Source: Salaquimonas pukyongi
GTDB taxonomy: Bacteria; Pseudomonadota; Alphaproteobacteria; Rhizobiales; Rhizobiaceae
Assembly: GCF_001953055.1 (NCBI RefSeq)
Contig: NZ_CP019044.1
Location: 868,001 to 932,000 of the forward strand
Length of the DNA: 64,000 nt
Direction: 5' to 3'
Made by a program: the position numbers and the translations under genes. Each line of letters begins with the position of its first letter. Within the stretch, counting starts at the first letter, position 1. The notes beneath the pieces were generated by a model, which saw only the letters and a list, made by a program, of their open reading frames with translations, did not search any database and was not told where the DNA came from. Of the stretch, positions 17,426 through 25,554 are shown in pieces.

Positions 17426-18625
17426 ATGACCGAAGCCTTTATCTGCGATTACATCCGGACCCCCATTGGCCGGTTTGGCGGCGCGCTGGCGCATATCCGC
17501 ACCGACGATCTGGGAGCCGTACCGCTTGCAGCACTGATGGCACGCAATGCAAAGGTGGATTGGGACGCGGTGGACGACCTTCATTATGGCTGCGCCAATC
17601 AGGCCGGTGAGGACAACCGCAATGTCGGCAGGATGGCGGCGCTTCTGGCCGGCCTGCCGCAAACCGTTCCCGCCAATACCATCAACCGGCTGTGCGGTTC
17701 CGGCATGGATGCGGTCATCGCCGCTGCCCGCGCCATCAAGGCGGATGAAGCAGAACTCGTGATCGCCGGCGGTGTCGAGAGCATGACCCGGGCACCCTTT
17801 GTGATGCCCAAGGCTGCAGCCGCCTTTTCCCGCGACAACGCGGTCTACGACACCACCATCGGATGGCGCTTCATCAATCCGGTGCTGAAGGCACAATATG
17901 GCGTCGATTCCATGCCTGAGACGGCCGAAAACGTCGCCGGGGATTTTGATATCTCCCGTGAGGATCAGGACGCCTTTGCCCTGCGCTCCCAGCAAAGGGC
18001 TGCTTCAGCCATCGCATCAGGCAGGCTGGCGAAGGAGATCACCCCGGTTACCATCAACGGCCGCAAGGGCGATACGGTCGTAGATACCGACGAACACCCG
18101 CGCGAAACCACCCTGGAAAAACTTGCCTCCCTGAAGGCGCCTTTCCGGGAAGGCGGCAGCGTGACGGCAGGCAATGCTTCGGGCGTCAACGATGGCGCGG
18201 CGGCGTTGATCGTGGCATCGGAGGCAGCAGCCAAAAAGCACGGCCTGACGCCCATTGCCCGGGTGCTGGGTGGAGCTGCCGCCGGACTGGCACCGCGCAT
18301 CATGGGCTTTGGTCCTGCGCTGGCGACGAAGAAACTCTGCGGGCGCCTTGGCATTACGCCACAGGATTTTGACGTTATTGAACTCAACGAGGCTTTCGCT
18401 TCCCAGGGGTTGGCGACCTTGCGCGATCTTTCCATTGCCGACGATGCTTCCCATGCAAATCCCAATGGCGGCGCCATCGCGCTTGGCCATCCACTGGGCA
18501 TGTCGGGCGCACGCATTACCGGAACGGCAGCGCTGGAACTCCAGCAGAACGGTGGAAAGCTGGCGCTTGCCACCATGTGCATCGGCGTGGGGCAGGGGAT
18601 TGCCGTCGCCATCGAACGGGTTTGA
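17426..18625 (+). CDS. pcaF: 3-oxoadipyl-CoA thiolase
   Basis: This 399-residue thiolase would split 3-oxoadipyl-CoA into acetyl-CoA and succinyl-CoA. The catalytic cysteine is in NTINRLCGSGMDAV, and the two C-terminal active-site motifs are NPNGGAIALGHPLGMSGAR (His) and ATMCIGVGQG (Cys). GCANQAGEDNRNVGRMA is typical of PcaF rather than general acetoacetyl-CoA thiolases. GGGAG lies 11 bases before the ATG. Its usual partner, the CoA-transferase PcaIJ, is absent here, so its substrate supply is a puzzle; it might also act on acetoacetyl-CoA derived from the BKACE product. Confidence 0.9.
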   Translation: MTEAFICDYIRTPIGRFGGALAHIRTDDLGAVPLAALMARNAKVDWDAVDDLHYGCANQAGEDNRNVGRMAALLAGLPQTVPANTINRLCGSGMDAVIAAARAIKADEAELVIAGGVESMTRAPFVMPKAAAAFSRDNAVYDTTIGWRFINPVLKAQYGVDSMPETAENVAGDFDISREDQDAFALRSQQRAASAIASGRLAKEITPVTINGRKGDTVVDTDEHPRETTLEKLASLKAPFREGGSVTAGNASGVNDGAAALIVASEAAAKKHGLTPIARVLGGAAAGLAPRIMGFGPALATKKLCGRLGITPQDFDVIELNEAFASQGLATLRDLSIADDASHANPNGGAIALGHPLGMSGARITGTAALELQQNGGKLALATMCIGVGQGIAVAIERV

Positions 18626-18631
18626 CCTGCC

Positions 18632-19699
18632 ATGTCGTTTACGCCCTTTAACGCACCACTGCTGGGTGAACTGCTGGGCGACAGGGATGCTGCAGCATTC
18701 TTCTCGGTAAAGGCCGATCTTGATGGCATGATCCGTTTTGAAGCGGCGCTCGCCAAGGCCGAAGCTGCCCATGATGTCATTCCGAAGGATGCCGCCCGCG
18801 CAATCGCCGATGCCCTGGAGGGATTTGAACCCGATGTGCGGGCAATCGGCGCAGCAACCGCCCGCGACGGTGTTACGGTTCCCGAACTGGTGCGCCAGAT
18901 GCGCCGCGCCATTGGCGAACCGCACAGCGCCCATCTTCACTTCGGCGCCACCAGCCAGGATCTGGTCGATACAAGTTTGGTATTGAGAATCAAGGAGTTG
19001 TCTAATCTCCTGGACTCAAGATTGCTTCAGGTTGAATCGCAACTTGAACGGCTCGAAACGGCATTTGGCGGCAATGGTTTGATGGCGCGCACCCGCATGC
19101 AGGCAGCCATTCCCATCACCGTGGCGGACCGGATCGCCGCCTGGCGCAGCCCGTTTGAAGACCACCGGTCCCAACTGGCGCAGTTAAAACCGCGTCTGCT
19201 TTGCCTGCAATTCGGCGGGGCGGCGGGAACCCTCGACAGGCTGGGAGACAAGGCAGAACCGGTAGCAGGGGAACTTGCCGGCCTGCTGGGTCTTAAAACG
19301 CCGCGGCGCAACTGGCATACCAACCGATCCGCGATTGCCGGCTACGCAAACTGGTTGTCGCTGGTCACCGGCAGCCTCGGCAAGATTGGCCAGGACATGG
19401 CGCTGATGGCGCAGAACGGCATCGATGAAGTCGCGCTTTCTGGAACCGGCAGGTCGTCAGCCATGCCCCACAAGCAGAACCCGGTGCAGGCGGAAAGCCT
19501 GATAACGCTCGCCCGCTTCAATGCGGTCCTGCTTTCCGGCATGCATCAGGCAATGGTGCACGAGCAGGAACGTTCGGGCGCTGCCTGGGCACTGGAATGG
19601 ATGCTGCTGCCGCAAATGTGCGTCGCAACTGCTGCCGCTACCCGCAACGCGGTCTTGTTGCTGGAAAGCGTCGAGCGCATGGGAAGTCCCGAGCGGTAA
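18632..19699 (+). CDS. pcaB: 3-carboxy-cis,cis-muconate cycloisomerase
   Basis: A 355-residue member of the fumarase/aspartase superfamily that lactonises the PcaHG product. Superfamily landmarks are HLHFGATSQDLVDTS (near residue 100) and the signature GTGRSSAMPHKQNPVQAESLI, with RTRMQAAIPITVADRIA between. The start is six bases after the pcaF stop. At 355 residues it is at the short end of PcaB proteins, which can reach about 450. It is the last gene of the operon; no clear terminator follows before the next promoter region. Confidence 0.92.
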   Translation: MSFTPFNAPLLGELLGDRDAAAFFSVKADLDGMIRFEAALAKAEAAHDVIPKDAARAIADALEGFEPDVRAIGAATARDGVTVPELVRQMRRAIGEPHSAHLHFGATSQDLVDTSLVLRIKELSNLLDSRLLQVESQLERLETAFGGNGLMARTRMQAAIPITVADRIAAWRSPFEDHRSQLAQLKPRLLCLQFGGAAGTLDRLGDKAEPVAGELAGLLGLKTPRRNWHTNRSAIAGYANWLSLVTGSLGKIGQDMALMAQNGIDEVALSGTGRSSAMPHKQNPVQAESLITLARFNAVLLSGMHQAMVHEQERSGAAWALEWMLLPQMCVATAAATRNAVLLLESVERMGSPER

Positions 19700-19805
19700 T
19701 CCTGCACGCCAAAGCCGCCTGCCTTGCTGTGCCGGTTTTTCCCATGTTTCCAATGGCCTGGGGGTTGGCGTGACCTGCCGAACCGCATACGCTGTTCCGC
19801 CCTAC

Positions 19806-19822
19806 TTTAGAACAATTCTAAA
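19806..19822 (+). promoter_or_regulatory. Irr box (iron control element)
   Basis: TTTAGAA-CAA-TTCTAAA is a perfect 7-base inverted repeat matching the iron control element bound by Irr in rhizobia and relatives. It lies about 24 bases upstream of the candidate -35 box of the iron-binding protein gene, a position that suits activation rather than blocking. Confidence 0.8.
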
Positions 19823-19845
19823 GTATTGATTTTATTGGAAAAATA

Positions 19846-19873
19846 TTGACATCGGCTTGCGGAATGCTATTCC
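19846..19873 (+). promoter_or_regulatory. Candidate sigma-70 promoter of the iron-binding protein gene
   Basis: TTGACA (19846-19851) and TATTCC (19868-19873) are separated by 16 bases. The -35 is perfect, the -10 is weak, consistent with a promoter that needs an activator. Transcription would start near 19880, leaving a leader of about 50 bases. Confidence 0.5.
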
Positions 19874-19931
19874 TGCCGGCGCAAACGCAATCCGGTTGCA
19901 TCGCCTTTAACGATGCCTATTGGAGAATAAA

Positions 19932-20975
19932 ATGATCAAGAAACTCAGCGCAGCCCTTGCCGGCTGCACCATGTTCGCTTCTGCTCTTGCCGCAACGCCG
20001 GCGCTCGCCGAAGGCGAAGTCAACATCTATTCCTACCGCCAGCCCGAACTGATCCAGCCGCTGCTGGATGCCTTCAAGGCAGAGACCGGCATTTCGGCAA
20101 ATGTCATTTTCCTCAACAAGGGTCTGGTGGAGCGCATCGCCACCGAGGGAGAGAATTCGCCTGCCGACGTGATCCTGACGGTCGATATCGGCCGCCTTCA
20201 GGGCGCGGAAGATGCGGGCGTCACCGCACCGCTCGAAAGCGAGGCGATTAACGCCAACATTCCCGCCCAGTACCGCGATCCCGACAACAACTGGTTTGGG
20301 GTGACAACCCGCGGTCGCGTTGTTTACGCCTCCTCCGAGCGTTTTGCCCAGGATGCGATCACCTATGAGGAACTCGCCGATCCCAAATGGAAGGGCAAGA
20401 TTTGCACCCGTGACGGCCAGCACGCCTACAACATCGGCCTGTTTGCTTCCATGATCGCCCATCACGGTGCACAGGAGACGGAAGCCTGGCTGGCCGGCCT
20501 TAAGGAGAACCTTGCCCGCAAGCCGAACGGCAATGACCGCGCCCAGGCAAAGGCGATCTTTGCAGGCGAATGCGATCTTGCCATCGGAAACTCCTACTAT
20601 GTCGGTCTGATGCAGACCAATGAAAAGGAGCCTGAGCAAAAGGAATGGGCAAAGGCCATCAAGGTCCTGTTTCCCAATTCCCAGGACCGCGGCACCCATG
20701 TGAACATTTCCGGCATGGCACTGGCAAAACATGCGCCGAACAAGGAAAACGCCGTCAAGCTGATGGAATTTCTGGCCAGCCCGAAGGCACAGGAAATCTA
20801 TGCCGAGCAGGTGTTCGAATATCCGGTGGCTCCCGGTGCCAGCGCGTCTGAAATCGTCAAGGGCTTTGGCGAGATCAAGCCGGATACCCTGCCGCTGGCG
20901 AAAATCGCCGAAAACCGCAAGCTTGCTTCCGAACTGGTGGACCGGGTGGGCTACAATAACGGGCCGACGAACTAG
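19932..20975 (+). CDS. Ferric iron ABC transporter substrate-binding protein (FbpA/FutA type)
   Basis: This 347-residue periplasmic protein has a signal peptide (MIKKLSAALAGCTMFASALA, cleavage near ALAEG) and a mature start GEVNIYSYRQPELIQPLLDAF typical of the Fbp/Fut/Afu ferric-binding group. Likely iron-binding tyrosines are seen in NSYYVGLMQ. The ATG at 19932 has TGGAGAA just upstream. No permease or ATPase gene adjoins; the gene has its own Irr box and promoter and a strong terminator, so it is transcribed alone. The permease may be encoded elsewhere. Binding of free Fe3+ rather than a complex is inference. Confidence 0.9.
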   Translation: MIKKLSAALAGCTMFASALAATPALAEGEVNIYSYRQPELIQPLLDAFKAETGISANVIFLNKGLVERIATEGENSPADVILTVDIGRLQGAEDAGVTAPLESEAINANIPAQYRDPDNNWFGVTTRGRVVYASSERFAQDAITYEELADPKWKGKICTRDGQHAYNIGLFASMIAHHGAQETEAWLAGLKENLARKPNGNDRAQAKAIFAGECDLAIGNSYYVGLMQTNEKEPEQKEWAKAIKVLFPNSQDRGTHVNISGMALAKHAPNKENAVKLMEFLASPKAQEIYAEQVFEYPVAPGASASEIVKGFGEIKPDTLPLAKIAENRKLASELVDRVGYNNGPTN

Positions 20976-21016
20976 CGTTTTTCACAATTTGTGGTAGCTG
21001 CCTGACTTGCAGCTAT

Positions 21017-21045
21017 GGCCGGGGTTTTCGGACCCCGGCCTTTTT
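21017..21045 (+). terminator. Rho-independent terminator
   Basis: GGCCGGGG (21017-21024) and CCCCGGCC (21033-21040) form a perfect 8-base stem with an 8-base loop, followed by TTTTT. It ends the iron-binding protein transcript 42 bases after its stop. Confidence 0.85.
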
Positions 21046-21211
21046 GTTTGCCAATTTTTGTCCCGCCAAATGCCCGATGAGGTAATAATTTGCAGAAAAA
21101 CTACTGGATTTGAAATCATGTAGCGCGAAAGGGGGCGTCAAAACCGCTATCTTGGAAAAAACATCTCCAGATTGCCGGTAATGGCAATCGGCTTCACACA
21201 AGGCCATGTCC

Positions 21212-22336
21212 ATGCGGTTCTTTCCTCTCTTTGTCGATCTCAAGGGCCAGACAGTGGTCGTTTCCGGTGCTGGCGAACATGCGGCGGCAAAAATCCGCCT
21301 GCTGTTGAAGACGGACGCCCATATCAGGGTTTTCGGAACTGAGCCCTGCGCGGCGGTTTTGCAATGGCATGAAGAGGGCCACCTCATCCTTGCAGAGCGC
21401 CCCCTGCAATGGGACGATGTTGCCGGAGCGCGGCTCGTCTATGGCGCCAATGGCGAACCTGCACTCGATGCACAGGCGGCGGAACTTGGACGCTGGGCAG
21501 GCGCGCTGACCAATGTTGTCGATGATCTTGAGCACAGCGAGTTTCTAACGCCCGCAATAGTAGACCGCGATCCCGTCACTGTCGCCATCGGCACGGAGGG
21601 GACAGCGCCTGTTCTCGCCCGCAAGATCAAGAGTGATCTGGAAGAGATGCTTCCTGCCGATACCGGCAGGCTTGCCCGCATCGCCCAGTCCTTCCGCGCG
21701 GCTGTTGCCAGGCTGAAACAGGGCCGTGACCGGCGCGAACTGTGGACCCGTTTCTTTTTTCGCGATGGACCCGCAGCTTTCGCATCGGGCGGTGCTGCCG
21801 CTGCGGTCGGAAAGCTCCACGCATTGCTTGCGGGAATTTCGGCCGGCGGGCTTCAGGCTGGCCGCGTTACTTTCATCAGCGCTGCCCAGGACGATCCCGA
21901 TCTGTTGACGCTGAAGGCGCGCAAGGTGCTGCAGCATGCCGATGCGGTGGTCTTTGATGGTGGCGTTCCAGGTTCCATCCTGGAGCTTGCCCGGCGGGAA
22001 GCGGTTTTCGTGGAACGGCGTGACGACAACGAAAACGGCATTCCAGCCGATATCGCGCAGACCGCTGCCGGTGGCGGCACCGTTGTTCACCTTGCAAGGG
22101 ATGCAATCGCAGACGTTCACACATTTGCCCGTGAAATTACTGCCCTTGATGCTGCCGGCATCGCGTGGGAAATCCTTCCCGGTGTGACAGCGCCAGTTGT
22201 TTCTTCTTCCGGCATCGCCCGGTTTGCCGCAGCAGGGCAAAACCTGCAGCAGCACAATACCGTCCTGAAGACCGGCGCTCCGCATACCAATGCCCGGCGG
22301 TCTGGCACCCAAACCTCCCGCACGGAGGCAGCGTAA
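21212..22336 (+). CDS. cysG: Siroheme synthase-like protein with a degenerate methyltransferase domain
   Basis: A protein of about 374 residues. Its N-terminal half is a precorrin-2 dehydrogenase/ferrochelatase domain (FPLFVDLKGQTVVVSGAGEHAAAKIRLLL, LTNVVDDLEHSEFLTPAIVDR, VTVAIGTEGTAPVLARKIKSDLE). The C-terminal half is related to uroporphyrinogen-III methyltransferase (DPDLLTLKARKVLQHADAVVFD, ITALDAAGIAWEILPGVTA). However, the SAM-binding GAGPGDP has become ISAAQDDP, the RLKGGDPFIFGRG loop is gone, and about 80-100 C-terminal residues are missing. It heads the sulfite-reduction operon and supplies siroheme steps for CysI. AAGG lies eight bases before 21212; ATG 21206 is an alternative. Confidence 0.85.
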   Translation: MRFFPLFVDLKGQTVVVSGAGEHAAAKIRLLLKTDAHIRVFGTEPCAAVLQWHEEGHLILAERPLQWDDVAGARLVYGANGEPALDAQAAELGRWAGALTNVVDDLEHSEFLTPAIVDRDPVTVAIGTEGTAPVLARKIKSDLEEMLPADTGRLARIAQSFRAAVARLKQGRDRRELWTRFFFRDGPAAFASGGAAAAVGKLHALLAGISAGGLQAGRVTFISAAQDDPDLLTLKARKVLQHADAVVFDGGVPGSILELARREAVFVERRDDNENGIPADIAQTAAGGGTVVHLARDAIADVHTFAREITALDAAGIAWEILPGVTAPVVSSSGIARFAAAGQNLQQHNTVLKTGAPHTNARRSGTQTSRTEAA

Positions 22337-22638
22337 TGGCCCGTGAGTTCAAACCGCAAATCGTGACCGCCAATGATCTGCTGCTGGGCGATGTGATTTA
22401 TCTGACCAAGGCGGGCAACTGGTCCCGCCGCCATGAAGATGCCCATGTCGCCGTTTCCGCAGACCAGGCCCAGACCATGCTCGCCCATGCCAGTGCGCGG
22501 CAGGACGAGATCGTCGGCGCCTATCTTGCTGAAGTAACGCTGGACGATAGCGGCACCCCCCATCCGGTGCATTTCCGCGAAGCGTTTCGCACCCGCGGAC
22601 CCTCCAACTATTTTCACGGCAAACAGGCTGAAGTCTGA
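22336..22638 (+). CDS. DUF2849 family protein, sulfite-reduction operon
   Basis: A 100-residue cytoplasmic protein whose ATG overlaps the cysG stop by one base. It begins REFKPQIVTANDLLLGDVIYLT and continues with HEDAHVAVSADQAQTMLAHA and YLAEVTLDD, the pattern of DUF2849, which in alphaproteobacteria is regularly found between siroheme synthase and sulfite reductase. Its biochemical role is unknown. A part in assembling or activating CysI is suggested only by this conserved neighbourhood. Confidence 0.85.
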   Translation: MAREFKPQIVTANDLLLGDVIYLTKAGNWSRRHEDAHVAVSADQAQTMLAHASARQDEIVGAYLAEVTLDDSGTPHPVHFREAFRTRGPSNYFHGKQAEV

Positions 22639-22649
22639 GGCGTTCTTCC

Positions 22650-24317
22650 ATGTATGCGTATGACGAATTTGACCAAGCCTTTGTCCGCGAACGGGTTCGC
22701 CAGTTCCGTGGCCAGGTGGAAAAGCGGCTGGACGGTTCGCTGACCGAGGACGAGTTCAAGCCGCTTCGGCTGATGAACGGGCTTTATCTTCAACTGCACG
22801 CCTACATGCTGCGGGTGGCGATCCCCTATGGCACGCTCGACAGCCGCAAGATGCGCCAGCTCGCCATGATTGCCGAGAAATGGGACAAGGGCTATGGCCA
22901 TTTCACCACCCGCCAGAACATCCAGTTCAACTGGCCGAAGCTCAAAGACGTGCCCGACATGCTGGAGGCGCTTGCCGATGTCGGCATGCATGCCATTCAG
23001 ACTTCCGGCAATTGCGTTCGCAACGTTACCGCAGATCACTTCGCCGGTGCTGCAGCCGATGAAATCGAGGATCCGCGCCCGACCGCCGAACTGATTCGCC
23101 AGTGGTCGACCGATCATCCCGAATTCCAGTTCCTGCCGCGCAAGTTCAAGATCGCCATTACCGGTGCGCCCAATGACCGCGCGGTGACGAAAGCCCATGA
23201 TATCGGCATTCGCATGGTGCGCAGCGAGCAGGGGGAGCCGGGTTACGAAATCATCGTCGGCGGCGGGCTTGGCCGCTCACCCTTTATCGGCAAGGTGCTG
23301 CGCGATTTTCTGCCCAGGGCGCATCTGCTGCCCTATCTGGAAGCAATCCTGCAGGTCTATAATCTCTCCGGCCGCCGGGACAACAAGTTCAAGGCGCGCA
23401 TCAAGATACTGGTTCACGAGACCGGTCTTGAGGAAATCCGCGATGCGGTGGAAGCAACCTTCGAGCGGGTGCTGGAAGAGTTCGAATATCCCTCAGATGC
23501 CCTCATCAGCGAAATTGCAAGTCATTTCGAGCCGCCGGAATTCGACAACACCCAAACCCTTGCCTTCGAGGAAGCGCAGGAGGCCGACCCCCTGTTGCGG
23601 TCGTTTGTCGAAACCAACGTCTCCCAACACAAGAACCCGGCCTATGGCATCGTAACGGTCTCTACCAAACCCGTTGGCGGCACACCGGGCGATGTGACTG
23701 CAGACCAGATGCGCGTCATCGCCGATCTTGCCGAACGCTATGGCCATGACGAAATCCGCATCAGCCATGAGCAGAACGCCGTACTGCCTCATGTGCGCAA
23801 GGCCGACATTCCTGCCGTTCACGCTGCCTTGCGGGAAGCGGGCCTCGCAACCGCCAATATCGGCCTTGTCTCGGACATTATTGCCTGCCCCGGCATGGAT
23901 TACTGCGCCCTTGCAACGGCGCGCTCCATCCCCATCGCCCAGGAAATTGCCGAGCGGTTCCATGCCTTGAAGCTCGAACACGAAATCGGCGAACTGAAGA
24001 TCAAGATTTCCGGCTGCATCAATGCCTGCGGACACCATCATGTCGGCCATATCGGCATACTGGGCTTGGACAAGGCAGGCGTCGAAAACTATCAGGTTAC
24101 CCTTGGCGGCGATGCGACGGAAACCATGGCGCTGGGCGAACGGGCCGGGCCGGGATTTGCCGCCGGCGAACTCATCCCGGCGCTGGAGCGGCTGGTGGAA
24201 ACCTATCTTGATCTGCGCCGGGACCGGTCGGAAACCTTCCTTGCAGCCTACCGCCGTCTTGGCGCTGCGCCGTTTCTTGCAGCGCTCTATCCGGAGGACG
24301 AACGCCATGCAGCGTGA
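22650..24317 (+). CDS. cysI: Sulfite reductase (ferredoxin/NADPH) hemoprotein subunit
   Basis: A 555-residue siroheme and 4Fe-4S enzyme reducing sulfite to sulfide in the cytoplasm. Two nitrite/sulfite-reductase half-repeats are visible (TTRQNIQFNW in the first, RISHEQNAVLPHV in the second). The cluster cysteines are in ACPGMDYCALA (C-x5-C) and SGCINACGHHHVGHIG (C-x3-C). Operon context (cysG, cysH, DUF934, ferredoxin-NADP reductase) supports sulfite over nitrite as substrate. It starts 11 bases after the DUF2849 gene and overlaps cysH by 11 bases. Confidence 0.92.
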   Translation: MYAYDEFDQAFVRERVRQFRGQVEKRLDGSLTEDEFKPLRLMNGLYLQLHAYMLRVAIPYGTLDSRKMRQLAMIAEKWDKGYGHFTTRQNIQFNWPKLKDVPDMLEALADVGMHAIQTSGNCVRNVTADHFAGAAADEIEDPRPTAELIRQWSTDHPEFQFLPRKFKIAITGAPNDRAVTKAHDIGIRMVRSEQGEPGYEIIVGGGLGRSPFIGKVLRDFLPRAHLLPYLEAILQVYNLSGRRDNKFKARIKILVHETGLEEIRDAVEATFERVLEEFEYPSDALISEIASHFEPPEFDNTQTLAFEEAQEADPLLRSFVETNVSQHKNPAYGIVTVSTKPVGGTPGDVTADQMRVIADLAERYGHDEIRISHEQNAVLPHVRKADIPAVHAALREAGLATANIGLVSDIIACPGMDYCALATARSIPIAQEIAERFHALKLEHEIGELKIKISGCINACGHHHVGHIGILGLDKAGVENYQVTLGGDATETMALGERAGPGFAAGELIPALERLVETYLDLRRDRSETFLAAYRRLGAAPFLAALYPEDERHAA

Positions 24318-25029
24318 TGTTGAGACCAGGGTGCAGGAAACCAATGCTGCGGCGCTCGAGGCTGGCGCACTCTTTCTGCTTGAGGAGGCGATCGCTAAAA
24401 AGGCCCATGGCGAGGCAGCGCTGGTCTCCTCCTTCGGGTCGGAGGCAGCGGTACTGCTGCATCTTGCCTCCCGGGTCGACCCCTCCGTGCCCGTGCTGTT
24501 CATCGACACGCGCATGATGTTTGCCGAAACGCTTGACTATCAGCAAAGCCTGGCGGAGCGGCTTGGGCTTACCGATGTGCGCCGCATCTCCGCCGACAGC
24601 CGCGACCTTCGCCGTGGCGACGTTTTCGGACGGCTTCACCTTTCCGACCCCGATGCCTGCTGCAACCTGCGCAAGACCATTCCGCTGGAACAGGCACTTT
24701 CGGGCTTTGACTGCTGGATCAACGGCCGCAAGCGGCATCAGGCGGCAAGCCGTTCGGCCATCAGGCTTTCCGAAGCCGATCCCTCCGGCCGCCTCAAGCT
24801 CAACCCGCTGGCATTCTGGGAACGCCAGGACATCGAAGCCTATTTCAGCCGTCATGCCCTGCCACCCCATCCGATGGTGGCAAAGGGCTTTACCTCGATC
24901 GGCTGTGCCCCGTGCACTGTCCGGGTTGCAGAAGGCGCTGATCCGCGCAGCGGGCGCTGGTCCGGTCAGGAAAAGACCGAATGCGGCATTCACATCGAAA
25001 ACGGCGTGATCACACGCCCCACCGCCTGA
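24307..25029 (+). CDS. cysH: Adenylylsulfate (APS) reductase, CysH family
   Basis: A 240-residue thioredoxin- or glutathione-dependent enzyme that reduces activated sulfate to sulfite. The 4Fe-4S cysteines of the APS-reducing type are present as CC at 118-119 (DACCNLRK) and C200/C203 (IGCAPCT), with the catalytic cysteine at 226 in EKTECGIH. SSFGSEAAVLLHLAS forms the nucleotide-binding loop and LFIDTRMMFAETLDY follows. The cluster points to APS rather than PAPS as substrate. The ATG lies inside the end of cysI. Confidence 0.92.
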   Translation: MQRDVETRVQETNAAALEAGALFLLEEAIAKKAHGEAALVSSFGSEAAVLLHLASRVDPSVPVLFIDTRMMFAETLDYQQSLAERLGLTDVRRISADSRDLRRGDVFGRLHLSDPDACCNLRKTIPLEQALSGFDCWINGRKRHQAASRSAIRLSEADPSGRLKLNPLAFWERQDIEAYFSRHALPPHPMVAKGFTSIGCAPCTVRVAEGADPRSGRWSGQEKTECGIHIENGVITRPTA

Positions 25030-25052
25030 CGGCGGCCACCGGGAGCATCACC

Positions 25053-25499
25053 ATGCCCGTAATCATCAAGGATGGACGGTTTGTCGAGGATCTCTTCGTG
25101 GAGGCGGGCGGGGCATTCGTTGCCCTCGATCAGTATTCTGCTGCCGTTCATGACCGCGAAGCAGCCCTGACCGGGATCGATGTTCCCAACGATACCGATC
25201 CCCAGGCCCTGGCGGGGCTGATGAATTCGGTTGCCGCCATCCGCATTGCCTTTCCCGCCTTTGCCGATGGCCGCGGCTTTTCCATCGCCCGCAAACTGCG
25301 CCGCATGGGATTTGCCGGGCTTGTTCGCGCAAAGGGACATGTTCTTGCCGATCAGTATCCACTCGCCATCCGGTCCGGCTTTGACGAGGTGGAAATTTCC
25401 AACGAACAGGCCGGCCGCATGCCCCAGGCCCAGTGGCGCGAGGCACTTGAACGCACCCGGAACAACTATCTCGACCGGCTCAAACACCAGGCAGCCTGA
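25053..25499 (+). CDS. DUF934 family protein, sulfite-reduction operon
   Basis: A 148-residue cytoplasmic protein. Visible DUF934 features are VIIKDGRFVED at the start, GIDVPNDTDPQALAG, AFPAFADGRGFSIARKLR and the C-terminal EISNEQAG. The family is regularly found beside cysI and cysH in proteobacteria; a role in sulfite reductase function is suspected from that, but its reaction is not known. GGGAGCATCACC precedes the ATG at 25053. Confidence 0.87.
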   Translation: MPVIIKDGRFVEDLFVEAGGAFVALDQYSAAVHDREAALTGIDVPNDTDPQALAGLMNSVAAIRIAFPAFADGRGFSIARKLRRMGFAGLVRAKGHVLADQYPLAIRSGFDEVEISNEQAGRMPQAQWREALERTRNNYLDRLKHQAA

Positions 25500-25554
25500 A
25501 GGCCGCCAATTCAACATGGCCATTGCAGGTGCCACCAATACAGGAATGAAATCG

